DNA of 64,000 nucleotides from Haemonchus contortus (taxonomy: Eukaryota; Nematoda; Chromadorea; Rhabditida; Trichostrongylidae): the NCBI GenBank assembly GCA_000469685.2, contig LS997565.1, positions 48,724,501 to 48,788,500 on the forward strand. The letters are read 5' to 3'. Below the pieces are notes generated by a model that ran no database searches, was not told the DNA's origin, and saw only the letters and a program-made list of their open reading frames with translations. How positions within the stretch are numbered: position 1 is the stretch's first letter; each line of letters opens with the position of its first letter. Positions 45,301 to 48,512 of this stretch are shown in pieces. Both the position numbers and the translations under genes were made by a program.

Positions 45301-46148
45301 ATTGTATAGAACATACGCATTGGCTGCTTTCATAGTCCGCCGGCCGGCGTGGAGCGTGCCGACCGACCGTCTGCCGCCCTCCTCCCCCCTAGCACTGCCT
45401 CGCGCACGCCGGCACGCTCCACGCCGGCCGGCGTGCGCGAGGCAGTGCTAGGGGGGAGGAGGGCGGCAGACGGTCGGTCAGCCCCTCGAAGGGCTGTAAA
45501 CAAGGAGAGACAAGATCAAAAACAATTTGTACGAGCCCCTGGTTGTTTGGTTTTCGATCTTATTCTTCTATTCTTCTTTGTTTTCAACCCCTCGACCGAC
45601 CGTCTGCCGCCCTCCTCCCCCCTAGCAATGCCTCGTGCACGCCGACCGGCGGACTATGAAAGCAGCCATTCAAAACGTCACTATAATTCTGAATGGATGT
45701 CGAATGCGGTAGCGCACTCCACAGTAGGATCAATTAACGCCAAACGACGGATTGGCATTTATACTTTATCATTCCTCTTGCTTAGTTGCCTCATTGCGTC
45801 ACATGCAGTGGAAGTTCAATGTCCGTTACCCGCTCTGCTATGTTTCTCATGCTGATTTGTTCATTGTTCACAGATCATGCGTTCTGTCGGATTATACGGT
45901 CGTCATAATATGCCAGCATGTTGCGTTCCAGATACTTTGAAAGATGCTGAACTACTGAACACACTCGTCTCCAAGGTGAGTTCTCTACAGTGTCCCGTGA
46001 GGGAGCATTGCAAGAGCGATTCGAATGTTTCGTTCAGACTGATTTGCTCCTTCATCGAGCGTACAGATGGCGAGTGGAAGACGACGACGATGATGATATG
46101 GTCATTCCAGGCCCGAGGGCGCAAGACTTACCTAAATATGCATGGTGA
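3216..46148 (+). CDS. lov-1: Polycystin-1 family receptor-channel protein (LOV-1/PKD1 homologue), whole gene span
   Basis: This is a single gene of about 43 kb and roughly 50 exons. Conceptual splicing gives, in order: signal peptide, Thr/Ser-rich mucin-like region (about 1,370 residues), PKD/REJ-like domains, GAIN domain ending in the GPS motif KCSVHHLTTFFVG, a membrane helix, a PLAT domain (DLRYVRLWVDNSG), five more helices, the polycystin extracellular domain (SYSGGGY, FVEFSMYNAQVNYFSVV), the channel-like last helices (RFWDILDLF, RRISVLANTLDYA) and a short tail. This order is diagnostic of polycystin-1; PKD2 lacks the extracellular part and PLAT. In C. elegans the family member LOV-1 works with PKD-2 in cilia of male sensory neurons; the same role here is inference. 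The estimated length of about 3,300-3,500 residues resembles C. elegans LOV-1 (about 3,180). Oddities are a frame break inside the mucin part and several long repeat-filled introns. The downstream neighbour is convergent. The start at 3216 rests on a good signal peptide and matching splice phases. Confidence 0.88.
3600..3745 (-). mobile_element. tRNA-derived SINE, diverged fragment (antisense)
   Basis: The reverse complement aligns with the body of the SINE seen whole at 17177-17479: CTTGCGGTGGCTGGCCG, GGAACCAATTAACCGACC and GGAATGGAAGGCCTC-like blocks occur in the same order. The tRNA-like head is degraded. Confidence 0.6.
4131..4453. mobile_element. Mariner-type non-autonomous element (MITE), 323 bp
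   Basis: The left end is TTAGGTTGAGCAAAAGTTTT. The right end is its imperfect reverse complement (AAACTTTTTACTCAACCTAA). Both flanks carry TA (4129-4130 and 4454-4455), the target used by mariner elements. The first eight bases of the terminus, TTAGGTTG, match those of the larger mariner at 40146, but the inner terminus differs, so it belongs to another mariner subfamily. It carries no transposase. Confidence 0.8.
5645..7577 (+). CDS. lov-1: Polycystin mucin exon, first reading frame
   Basis: After the acceptor CATTCTTTAG the frame reads VDCYICYENSTITTST and stays open for about 640 codons, nearly all Thr, Ser, Pro, Glu and Ala in TTTT/ESTT/PTTT strings. Such stretches are heavily O-glycosylated stalks in secreted proteins (general knowledge). 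Six copies of a Cys-bearing cassette, YSQCRLCTTLPTTTQSST, interrupt it. The frame closes at 7606-7608, but the downstream Thr-rich frame starts at 7578 in another phase. Either a short intron lies here (candidate donors GTATCT at 7453 or GTCCAT at 7486, acceptor ACAGCTAG before 7578) or the sequence carries a real or assembly frameshift. Confidence 0.8.
5752..7010 (+). repeat. Six direct repeats coding a CxxC cassette in the mucin domain
   Basis: A unit of about 75 bases starting GAAATATTATATTCTCAATG recurs near 5752, 6004, 6256, 6457, 6682 and 6943, spaced 200-260 bases apart. A weaker seventh copy lies near 8405 (ISQCRLCPIF). The encoded unit is (I/M)LYSQC(R/Q)LC followed by TTLPTTTQSST. 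Copies are almost identical even at the DNA level while the Thr-rich spacers vary, which points to recent duplication or gene conversion. Confidence 0.88.
7578..9771 (+). CDS. lov-1: Polycystin mucin exon, second reading frame
   Basis: About 730 codons of Thr/Ser/Ala-rich sequence continue the stalk (for example TTTTPTTAGEEGISTTATA). The C-terminal part becomes less repetitive, with a duplicated 30-residue unit around 9560-9720 (DTSKLPISGSGAPTLPDN and DTSKLPISESEASTLPDN). Reading ends at a GTACGA donor at 9772 in phase 1. The phase fits an acceptor at 10065 (ACCAAG) better than the stronger-looking CTCAG at 10070. Confidence 0.78.
10066..10244 (+). CDS. lov-1: Polycystin stalk exon
   Basis: Reads GIVTIMIELTPKTSMEPF and stays Ser/Thr/Lys-rich up to a GTAAGT donor at 10245. 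The start is 10066 if phase is respected, or 10071 if the CTCAG acceptor is used. It links the mucin stalk to the globular extracellular part. There is no recognised domain. Confidence 0.6.
11162..11820 (+). CDS. lov-1: Four exons of a Cys-bearing extracellular domain (PKD/REJ-like)
   Basis: Exons 11162-11266, 11325-11448, 11505-11680 and 11742-11820 join in consistent phase. They code HCPASQFTLNISMNSSF, ENVTCDNPTW, SICGYVHVTDKPLFVLGGDP and EPYRITWNCRIYD. The WNC motif after a beta-strand-like stretch and the spaced Cys residues resemble REJ-region beta domains of polycystin-1. Potential N-glycosylation sites (NIS, NVT, NYT, NIT, NLT) support an extracellular location. The assignment to REJ is by pattern only. 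Confidence 0.65.
11891..12634 (+). CDS. lov-1: Polycystin extracellular exon with tandem acidic repeat
   Basis: Joined in phase 1 through the acceptor ACACTAG, giving EVPFHRAAFWQIMLHFPGAA and then a beta-rich part (GVYEMVITVEYTVS) that looks like a PKD/REJ strand pattern. A long Ser/Thr/Asp-rich tail follows, containing about three copies of a 22-residue repeat (12250-12420). It ends at GTAAGT in phase 1. Confidence 0.7.
12250..12420 (+). repeat. In-frame 66-bp tandem repeat (22-residue unit)
   Basis: The unit codes GASDRDFEKSTSDxxLQ. The DNA core GCATCGGATCGTGACTTCG recurs at about 66-base steps, roughly three copies with decay at both ends. It expands the acidic Ser-rich linker of the polycystin ectodomain. 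Confidence 0.8.
12940..13244 (+). CDS. lov-1: Two polycystin ectodomain exons
   Basis: Exon 12940-13031 (MNATTDRLSLEAGHRRDFEL) and exon 13095-13244 (VQFVTAQTLSPERRRKLLKH) are split by a 63-nt intron and both keep phase 0 at their junction. The second codes a basic amphipathic helix, consistent with the helical subdomain that precedes or opens the GAIN region in polycystins. Confidence 0.68.
13666..16122 (+). CDS. lov-1: Eight or so ectodomain exons of the polycystin gene
   Basis: Supported pieces are 13666-13854 (EPLQTIFYYWITYYYNFSNQ), 14536-14616 (VTASMSSEQMIDDLKQYMNV), 14683-14814 (KLDGLLKELSKVGISSADAF), about 15301-15492 (GDMGKICSQIVSLDSAF), about 15550-15631 (VTISGDEVFIEGDIRSALL), 15685-15822 (LVFNAGTIGFDGQYGKDVV), 15879-16028 (IMQPGQSLSLRYHVELWN) and a 27-nt microexon 16096-16122 (GPTKQELLP). 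Most phases are 0. The 15.3-15.6 kb junctions are uncertain by a few bases. The mix of helices and beta strands fits the REJ module of polycystin-1. Confidence 0.65.
16850..17721. mobile_element. Inverted-repeat element family P, host of a SINE insertion
   Basis: The left end AAAGGCACAGTTCACGAT and the right end ATCGTGAACGGTGCCTTT are inverted copies. Without the 303-bp SINE and one target copy, the element is about 555 bp. The 22121 copy shares inner sequence of both arms. No transposase frame is visible. Confidence 0.72.
17177..17479 (+). mobile_element. Full-length tRNA-derived SINE with 14-bp target duplication
   Basis: The head carries Pol III promoter boxes: an A-box-like TGGTGTAGTGC and a B box GGTTCGAATCC that matches the consensus exactly. 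The body follows, then a TTTATCC-repeat tail. The flanks TAGTCTGTTATTCG (17163-17176 and 17480-17493) are identical, the mark of target-primed insertion. No LINE is visible in the window to supply the machinery. Confidence 0.9.
18006..18620. repeat. GC-box minisatellite, unit about 145-170 bp
   Basis: Degenerate tandem units each contain CCGCATCCCAGAACGTTTCTG, then GAGTTATAAATTTTT, then CCCCGCCCACTTTGGTGCC. The units near 18286-18420 and 18431-18535 are nearly identical and the flanking ones are weaker. Similar CCGCCC-rich units continue loosely to about 19000. Shadow frames across it are not genes. Confidence 0.75.
19070..19135 (+). repeat. Short tandem tail (ACAA)n/(ACAG)n with TTTATATATAG end
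   Basis: CAAACAAACAAACAAACA is followed by CAGACAGACAGACAGA and CTTTATATATAGTAAG. Such a tail is common at the 3' end of interspersed elements; the minisatellite upstream may be part of the same element (inference). Confidence 0.65.
19353..20282. mobile_element. Tc1-type non-autonomous element, 930 bp
   Basis: The termini CAGTAGCGCTCAAAAGTCTT and its reverse complement AAGACTTTTGAGCGCTACTG are flanked by TA on both sides. CAGT ends plus a TA target are the Tc1 signature. There is no transposase. The left half is occupied by a long near-perfect palindrome. Confidence 0.85.
19448..19852. repeat. Long hairpin, arms about 190 bp
   Basis: The arm at about 19448-19640 (from ACCCTAAAATTCCATAGATA) returns inverted at about 19660-19852 with only a handful of differences. 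A loop of about 20 bases lies between, flanked by GTGGGCGGGG near the centre. Transcribed from either strand it would fold into long double-stranded RNA. Confidence 0.88.
20372..21851 (+). CDS. lov-1: Six ectodomain exons of the polycystin gene
   Basis: Exons 20372-20499 (ASSPYYSNSTEFYDTMRAG), 20552-20694 (AGKMRLSDVGNETTTLLYYG), 20748-20843 (DIDLAAFVSNSWPKMSLTPY), 21381-21520 (SSLPTVSTIAEIDESLLTL), 21587-21706 (LNLSKGRYKVFENATLFYEG) and 21772-21851 (LVSPDDDVYALRILSGKYF). Phases 2, 1, 1, 0, 0 and 2 chain without a break into 23033. N-glycosylation sequons fit an ectodomain. By position this is the REJ region of polycystin-1. Confidence 0.72.
21135..21348 (-). mobile_element. tRNA-derived SINE (antisense), 3' end lost
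   Basis: The reverse complement begins GCGGAAGTGGTGTATTGGCA (A-box region), carries a mutated B box (GGTCCGAGTCC) and runs into the same body as the 17177 copy, then loses similarity near 21135. It sits in the intron before exon 21381. I could not see a clean target duplication. Confidence 0.8.
22121..22880. repeat. Inverted-repeat element family P, copy 3 (right end uncertain)
   Basis: It starts AAAGGCACAGTTCACGATAA and aligns with the inverted right arm of the 16850 element. Its later part (GACACTCGTCTGACACATCA, GTGTGGGTCCTGG) aligns with the inverted left arm. A 60-bp direct duplication (AAAAAGAGGCTGGACGAGAA) lies at 22268-22350. The right terminus has diverged. Confidence 0.6.
23033..24894 (+). 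CDS. lov-1: Four ectodomain exons of the polycystin gene
   Basis: Exon 23033-23163 (TVLSFGVGKQAVIEQGFVFR) joins 23241 in phase 1 (SFGVAALLPEFTLQAAVLL, donor near 23409 or 23460). Exon about 24177-24311 codes VAAVSLLNQAAQKTITGIL. Exon 24744-24894 codes AAKNVLSISNSLAEALKCTL. The helical character of the last two suits the start of the GAIN domain, whose first subdomain is helical. The exact ends of the second and third exons are uncertain. Confidence 0.6.
24895..25877 (+). other. Intron, no feature recognised
   Basis: About 980 bases between phase-compatible exons. Short open frames at 25143-25692 have no splice or family support. I see no repeat shared with the rest of the window. Confidence 0.5.
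25878..27101 (+). CDS. lov-1: GAIN-domain exons of the polycystin gene
   Basis: Exons 25878-25954 (TIRYITELTQQQWAEQATRI), 26014-26115 (GHEMANHIQQLFLTLENTIA), 26179-26265 (VTAKNNTMVLLIGNAEQLLN), 26816-26991 (LRVNLTDKDDFRLGMWCFTR) and 27055-27101 (VTNTSKPINITGVGS). Helices followed by beta strands with a Cys match the layout of GAIN domains, which cleave themselves at the GPS. Phases are consistent (2 then 1 at the last junctions). The intron 26266-26815 is filled by an antisense R1 repeat. Confidence 0.72.
26280..26770 (-). repeat. Dispersed repeat family R1, antisense copy
   Basis: The reverse complement matches the 1486 and 31389 copies, including TACTTGCTGTTGCATTCTGC and the GCGCGCGGCGTCTCTC block. 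It fills the intron between exons 26265 and 26816. Confidence 0.72.
27163..27400 (+). repeat. Inverted-repeat element family M, copy 1
   Basis: It begins CGTCCGTTTCGCGCGTCCAT, carries CGAAAGTAGGCCATCCCGCC and ends near GAAGCGCACCC. It aligns along its length with 63023-63313 and with the split copy 58121-59853. Confidence 0.7.
27690..28300. repeat. GT-rich stretch and degenerate minisatellite
   Basis: A TG-rich run at 27720-27765 is followed by three or four degenerate units that contain GGATCTAGANNGTTCAAATTT and a GGGGCG-type box. The organisation resembles the 18.0-18.6 kb minisatellite but the sequence differs. Confidence 0.6.
28768..28816 (+). repeat. GT dinucleotide microsatellite
   Basis: About 45 bases of imperfect (GT)n with single-base interruptions, inside the 2.2-kb intron 27102-29298. 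Confidence 0.9.
29299..30060 (+). CDS. lov-1: Polycystin exons leading to the GPS
   Basis: Exons 29299-29408 (TQSSTIAHGYPTTFKSYQIL), about 29500-29710 (IEQELAYQDAYAFIAFQRLP), 29763-29915 (LYYVGIGMVDKSSSSCVKYE) and 29969-30060 (GFSFTYNVRVLTKGCYYYQN) chain in phases 0, 1, 1 and 0. The start of the second exon is uncertain. The YYVGI strand and paired Cys residues fit the beta-sheet subdomain that carries the GPS. Confidence 0.75.
30230..30490 (+). repeat. CTG/CTC-type microsatellite in the pre-GPS intron
   Basis: About 260 bases of TCTGTCTGCCTCTCTGCC-like sequence end in a pure (CTGC)n run near 30444-30475. It is pyrimidine-rich on the plus strand with regular G. It produces spurious Cys/Leu-rich open frames. 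Confidence 0.9.
30896..31024 (+). CDS. lov-1: GPS (autoproteolysis) exon of the polycystin gene
   Basis: Codes ADPYYGNKIVKCSVHHLTTF and then FVGLFSPLADTDF. The CSVHHLTTFFVG stretch matches the last strand of GAIN domains. Cleavage in the family falls between Leu and Thr of HL/T, here codons 30941-30949, and the residues needed are present. The upstream frame is open too, so the exon could start earlier than the TTGCAG acceptor at 30895. Confidence 0.85.
31282..31380 (+). CDS. lov-1: First membrane helix of the polycystin
   Basis: Codes PNITAAIIVFCISLHMIFVI followed by IFGLNQQVMDFDR. This is a hydrophobic helix right after the GPS, as in polycystin-1. Phase 0 at both ends; GTAAGT donor at 31381. 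Confidence 0.8.
31389..31712 (+). repeat. Dispersed repeat family R1, copy 3
   Basis: Fills the intron between the first membrane helix and the PLAT exons. It shares TTCTTACTTGCTGCTGCATT and the GCGCGCGGCGTCTCTTTCGC block with the other copies. Confidence 0.72.
31996..32675 (+). CDS. lov-1: PLAT (LH2) domain and following linker
   Basis: Exons 31996-32097 (YYYIVMVETGYRMCASTDSR), 32168-32295 (VFITIYGTDADEVARELGTS), 32358-32523 (LGDLRYVRLWVDNSGRGECE, WYCNRVIIKDLHTGKIY) and 32573-32675 (SERLAAVDNVIKMKNEVMSI), phases 0, 2, 0 and 1. The order of strands and the RLWVDNSG and WYCNRVIIKD motifs are those of the PLAT domain in the first intracellular loop of polycystin-1, which binds phospholipids and protein partners in family members studied. 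Confidence 0.92.
33372..33807 (+). CDS. lov-1: Second and third membrane helices
   Basis: Exons 33372-33544 (GLRTRQRVRRSAYSVSILMG, then QYIICFVNWAIAANGDYNG), 33603-33670 (VFVGVLLSILILPFTSLIPW) and 33741-33807 (HIPSYYELEEIELLKNRNIK), phases 0, 2 and 0. The TRQRV motif before the helix and the FVGVLLS...P helix after it match the polycystin-1 layout (FTRxQR ... VG...P). The joint to exon 32675 fits in phase 1 but loses part of the usual loop, so a small exon may be missing near 32.7-33.3 kb. Confidence 0.78.
34909..35311 (+). CDS. lov-1: Fourth and fifth membrane helices
   Basis: Exons 34909-34998 (LPKYWPYGLGIILELVLEYV), 35054-35149 (RYMIQLFLWIFITEPIK) and 35206-35311 (GMVAAYIILKRNPCHAISSD). 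The xWIFITEPIK helix corresponds to the conserved Q-P-L-K helix of polycystins. Phases 0, 0 and 1. Confidence 0.85.
35603..35697 (-). mobile_element. tRNA-derived SINE, 5' fragment (antisense)
   Basis: The reverse complement starts GGCGGAGGTGATGTAGTGGC and keeps the A-box region and part of the B-box region, with the rest of the element absent. It lies in the intron after exon 35311. Confidence 0.75.
35866..36138 (+). CDS. lov-1: Intracellular loop and sixth membrane helix
   Basis: Exon 35866-35953 (PPECLRNDVVGTTDADIAQL) and exon 36021-36138 (EELLFETLRNVAYLLVALVI, then TLGLVYFYRDVSGYYYQQQ). The helix and the following aromatic stretch correspond to the start of the polycystin channel module (S1 of PKD2-like channels). 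Phases 2 and 0. Confidence 0.85.
36203..40113 (+). CDS. lov-1: Polycystin (TOP) extracellular domain exons
   Basis: Exons 36203-36314 (FWNWTQSTLVP), 36778-36842 (LAATWYDGNPAWGMRGFAND), 36893-37011 (VSREMGIGHIRQIRSLPMEC), 37970-38097 (AGWKKYSATSDSS, YRYQTAEEL), 39679-39803 (INIDGQLQSYSGGGYCVLLQ), 39873-39966 (TRAIFVEFSMYNAQVNYFSV) and 40028-40113 (GYLLPSSWVESVRLI). Phases 1, 0, 2, 1, 0, 1 and 0 chain perfectly. The order RQIR...C...C, W..Y, YSGGGY and F.EFS.YN matches the tetragonal opening domain of polycystins that caps the channel. The donor of the 37970 exon could also be GTACTT at 38132, adding 12 codons. Confidence 0.92.
38335..38542. mobile_element. GC-rich foldback element (CTTTCATAGTCC family), 208 bp
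   Basis: The left arm CTTTCATAGTCCACGACCGG returns inverted at the right end (CCGGTCGTGGACTATGAAAG). Inside are many CGACCGGTCGCGCGAC-type palindromic steps in both orientations. It shares the outer 12 bases with the 45322 element but not the core. Confidence 0.82.
38705..39168. mobile_element. Inverted-repeat element family P, 0.46 kb
   Basis: The left end GGCGCAGTTGACGATAATTT and the right end (ATTGTGAATTGTGCCTTTAT) are inverted. The inside matches the 2616 copy near CAACGTCCCTTGTGCTATCC. It lies in the intron between exons 38097 and 39679. Confidence 0.7.
40146..41398 (-). mobile_element. Mariner transposon, 1,253 bp
   Basis: Termini starting TTAGGTTGGAAGATAAGTCC are inverted at 41364-41398, nearly identical over about 35 bp, and flanked by TA at both ends. 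The minus strand codes a mariner-type transposase. It sits inside the polycystin intron 40114-42006, antisense to the gene. Confidence 0.95.
40159..41231 (-). pseudogene. Mariner transposase, disrupted by two frameshifts
   Basis: Starting at ATG 41231, the helix-turn-helix part (SARTAAANICAAF, TTVSRWYKRFATG) is followed by a frame change near 41085 and then EDRQRSGRPSEWNDE. A second change near 40655, after LLCCWWN, leads to SGMIYWELL. The three catalytic Asp residues of the DD34D triad are present: VTGDES, LLHDNARPH and PAPSDCHLF, the last two with 34 residues between. No stop occurs at the usual end, and the last frame runs out through the terminal repeat to 40097. Despite near-perfect termini, this copy cannot make its own enzyme as read here. 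Confidence 0.88.
41783..41968 (-). repeat. 186-bp hairpin element with tRNA-like interior
   Basis: AATGGTGAGTTGTGGG at the left returns inverted at the right (CCCACAACTCGCCATT), and the arms continue with mismatches through a GGACTCGAA block. On the minus strand the interior reads GGTAGTATAAGGGATAGAG and then TTCGAGTCC, resembling Pol III A and B boxes. It is not a proper tRNA gene because the acceptor and anticodon stems do not close. Confidence 0.65.
42007..43385 (+). CDS. lov-1: Channel-module helices (equivalent of S2-S4)
   Basis: Exons 42007-42140 (FLYVIYAVLSFFVNTINYIS), 42207-42297 (RFWDILDLFVGILAVLSVIA) and 43249-43385 (ALKNFAATNGNVYINLALQR, then LFFTFCLAGVVFFVACKMIK), phases 2, 0 and 2. 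RFWDILDLF aligns by pattern with the FRSFWNCLD helix of PKD2, and the last exon with its S4 region. S4 here has few basic residues, as in polycystin-1. Confidence 0.88.
43525..43960 (+). repeat. Tandem intronic repeat, about 215-bp step
   Basis: AGCAATTTTTATTCGATGA followed by TTGAAATTGCA and TTTGCACC-like blocks occurs near 43530 and 43750, with a decayed third unit near 43917. The repeat lies wholly within the intron 43386-44094. Confidence 0.6.
44095..45090 (+). CDS. lov-1: Pore region and last helices of the polycystin
   Basis: Exons 44095-44235 (FNRRISVLANTLDYARVSIT, then DFAVVFVIIICAFNASLYCL), 44289-44380 (YQSVIATFATTTSGMLGKFV), 44891-44979 (FIIFMTFLYTATLILINIFV) and 45028-45090 (VRCDSSRQTNEYEILEHIQT). 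They match S5, pore helix and S6 of polycystins by position. The filter position carries Leu-Gly-Lys instead of the Leu-Gly-Asp of PKD2. Phases 2, 1, 0 and 0. Confidence 0.88.
44606..44705 (+). repeat. Dispersed repeat family R1, short fragment
   Basis: GACGGGCAGTTGCATCGGTTTTGTGTAATT and CGCACGCGGCGGTCGCGGAC (split here at the family blocks) align with the first third of the other R1 copies. It lies in the intron 44381-44890. Confidence 0.6.
45237..45755 (+). mobile_element. SINE copy split by a foldback insertion
   Basis: The part before 45322 (AGCACTGACTTGCACTCGGC, CATACGCATT) and the part after 45667 (ATTCTGAATGGATGTCGAAT, GGATCAATTAACGCCAAA) together reproduce the second half of the SINE. 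The tRNA-like head is missing or unrecognisable. Confidence 0.78.
45322..45667. mobile_element. GC-rich foldback element, 346 bp, three 52-bp modules
   Basis: The ends GGCTGCTTTCATAGTCCGCC and GGCGGACTATGAAAGCAGCC are inverted, and ATT flanks both sides (45319-45321, 45668-45670). A module starting GACCGACCGTCTGCCGCCCT occurs at 45361-45412 (plus), 45428-45478 (inverted) and 45594-45644 (plus). The first two form a strong GC stem. No protein is coded. Confidence 0.85.
45874..46148 (+). CDS. lov-1: Last two exons and stop of the polycystin gene
   Basis: Exon 45874-45975 codes IMRSVGLYGRHNMPACCVPD and exon 46038-46148 codes TDLLLHRAYRWRVEDDDDDD, followed by MVIPGPRAQDLPKYAW and a stop. They are split by a 62-nt intron, phase 0. 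The tail is short, ends with a run of six Asp, and I see no coiled coil of the kind that pairs human PC1 with PC2. Confidence 0.82.
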
Positions 46149-46236
46149 AGTGACACAAGCAACCATTACAACCAAGTCTCGTTTTTTCCTTTTTTTCTTT
46201 CTGTAGACTCTGCTAGAATGGTATAGTTTGAGCTTT

Positions 46237-46242
46237 AATAAA
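46237..46242 (+). terminator. Polyadenylation signal of the polycystin gene
   Basis: AATAAA 89 bases after the stop codon, with a T-rich stretch just upstream (46177-46205). Position and orientation fit the 3' end of the gene. Confidence 0.7.
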
Positions 46243-47473
46243 GTGTAATTTCGAACTTTCATTGCTCACTGACATACAGTAGGTCTAAAAAAACAAGGTA
46301 AAAGTCAGCACTGTTGAATTTCTCACGAGACGTCGTTTGCTCCATACAGAGGAACAGCGTAGCTAAGGTATTCAAGCTAGGGAATGATGAAAGCATAACA
46401 ACATTGAAAAGGTTGTTGGAAGTGTGTCAGATGGTCCTCTATAGGTCCTCACACAAATGTGATCGACCGTTTCGACCTTAAAGGTGCTCTTGTCCGTTTT
46501 CCTTTGTTTAGAAAAAGGTCTATCAGGGCAATGATTAGCTGTATCGACCCCCCTTGCAGAGCTGCTCTATATCCATTTGTTCACTCCCAATCTCGTCTAG
46601 GAAACCAGCGAGAGTGCTTGGTACTTCTCTTGCGAGTTCTCTTTCAGATGCATGTTTAATGAATTCTGTCTACTTGAAACTAACTGCTTACGGTACTTCC
46701 ACAGCCCTGATACCCAACCAAGTCAGTCATTCCGTTGTGTCCAAGTGCAAGGGCTATGCATGACGTGAAGCCGTTACGCTTCAAAATTAATATAAGTCAG
46801 AATCGGCTACTCTCGACAAAAAGCCTACCCCTTGACTTCTGATGAAGTCTCGAGCGAACAGGGCAGTGCAAACCCATTTTGGAAAGTAAGCATGAGAAGC
46901 AAATGGGTTGGATAGCGTCACTTAGCGGCCTACTATGCGGCACGTACCGGCAGATGAGCGCGGCCGTCCTCTTTGATTTTAGGATGTCGGTGAGGAGGGC
47001 TGAACAGTTGGTGTAACATTCCCTTTCCGCTCACACCCCGGCACTAGCTGTTCAAGGCGGAGAGACCAAAAGGACACATCTGAGCCCTAATAAAAGTACG
47101 GAATGGTCATCTTCCCTTTGTTCTGCCCTTAGCATGCACTGGGCATGAAACGTAAGCCTTTCCTGGCCTCTCATTTAACGATGGAACAGTAGCGAATGCC
47201 CACTTCGCTCTCTCAGTTTTGGTTACTCCGCTTGACTTCATCTCCGAAATTGAGAAACGGCCGCCATTGGGGACGAGTTAGAACAGCTCGGTCCCAGATA
47301 AATAGAACGAGGTTAAAGGATAATCGTCATAAACGTCGATAAAGTTCTACGGGAGTATAGCAAAAATACACCTTTCACTGTTTTAAACCATCGTAAACCA
47401 TACATTCAAAGTAAAAAAGGAAGTAACCAAAACCAATGAAAAATTCGATTAAATAACGCCTAAATGGAGCAAA
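46243..47473. other. Intergenic region between convergent genes
   Basis: I see no supported exon, RNA gene or repeat shared with the rest of the window. Short open frames at 46459-46763 lack splice context. Confidence 0.5.
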
Positions 47474-48421
47474 TTATTTCTTCAAATCCTTCAATTTTGG
47501 TAGATAACCGGATGTAGAGTGCACCATAGCAACCGAGTTTGAGTTCTTCTTCATTGGAGATGTCTTGCTCGAACGGATAGGATTCGGCTCTGCGACAGCT
47601 TGTAGGTCCGTCGCGACATTATTCTGGGGATGAGGTGCTACACCTTAAACAACTCTCTATTGAGAAGTCAGGTCTGAAGAGGCTCCGAGAAAGACCCCAA
47701 CTAACCATTTCGTCCAGCTCCATTAGACCTTCCCGTCGATATGCTGCATTTCACCCCTCGGACCCGTAAGTGAACGAATCGTGCTGCCCATTCTCCTGCT
47801 TCAGCGTCGAGCCTAGGATCTGAATAGGAACGAAAACTCATTGAAATCTGAGCTTAGGTAGGAATCCAGACTAACCAGACATAGGTACTCCTTCATAAAG
47901 ACGGGCATCCAGCTCTGCAAGAAATCCATGATGCGAATCTCTCGATGAATTTGGTTCGCTATAGATCGATTCACTCCAGCGGGACATATCTGGTGGAAAA
48001 TCGTCGACATAAATGTAAAATTAAGAAAAAATTGAAAAATAAAGGCAGAAAATGATTGAAAAGTGGGTTTTCAACGTTTAAAACGGGGTGGTTTTGTCAG
48101 TTGATTCTACGGTGGGCAACAGTTTTTAAGTAGATGGGGCCAAACCTTTTGAAAATCGTGAAGAACTACTTCAACCAGTGGGTCGATTTTCTAGATTTTT
48201 GATTTCTAATACAATCGGATAATAAGAAGACGGAAGTCGTCGTCATGTTGAGGTTGTGGAGCCGCAAAGACCGGCTGAGCGCTCACATAGAAGTGCTCAC
48301 CATGGCAACGTCTTCTCCACTGGAACCTAGGGGATGGGTCAGAGGGCGCTATTGCAGTCGCCACATGGAAGACCTTAGCTGATCCTGACATCATCGTTCG
48401 TCCAAACATTTTGGCAGCCAT
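47474..48421 (-). CDS. Unrecognised small protein, four exons, about 162 residues
   Basis: Reading the minus strand: exon 48301-48421 (MAAKMFGRTMMSGSAKVFHV ... RRRCH), exon 47876-47989 (MSRWSESIYSEPNSSRDSHH, GFLAELDARLYEGVPMS), exon 47706-47795 (EWAARFVHLRVRGVKCSIST) and exon 47474-47637 (PHPQNNVATDLQAVAEPNPI ... SGYLPKLKDLKK, stop). All three introns are phase 1, with GTGAGC/GTTAGT donors and CCAG/GCAG/GTAG acceptors, and the open frame survives every join, which is hard to get by chance. The N-terminus is basic and hydroxyl-rich and could be a mitochondrial targeting sequence (inference). An in-frame ATG upstream near 48494 is possible. No family is recognised. Confidence 0.6.
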
Positions 48422-48512
48422 CAGGATGGCATAGGTCTTCCTTGGAGCGAATTTTATCGCTATGTGTCCAAATTCAACCCCCAAAGTTGGCATGTCTCTT
48501 CCAATGTAACAT

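Noticed and set aside
45349..45855. 168-codon plus-strand frame rich in Ala, Pro and Arg
   Set aside because: It lies inside the GC-rich foldback element and SINE; the palindromic modules create the open frame.
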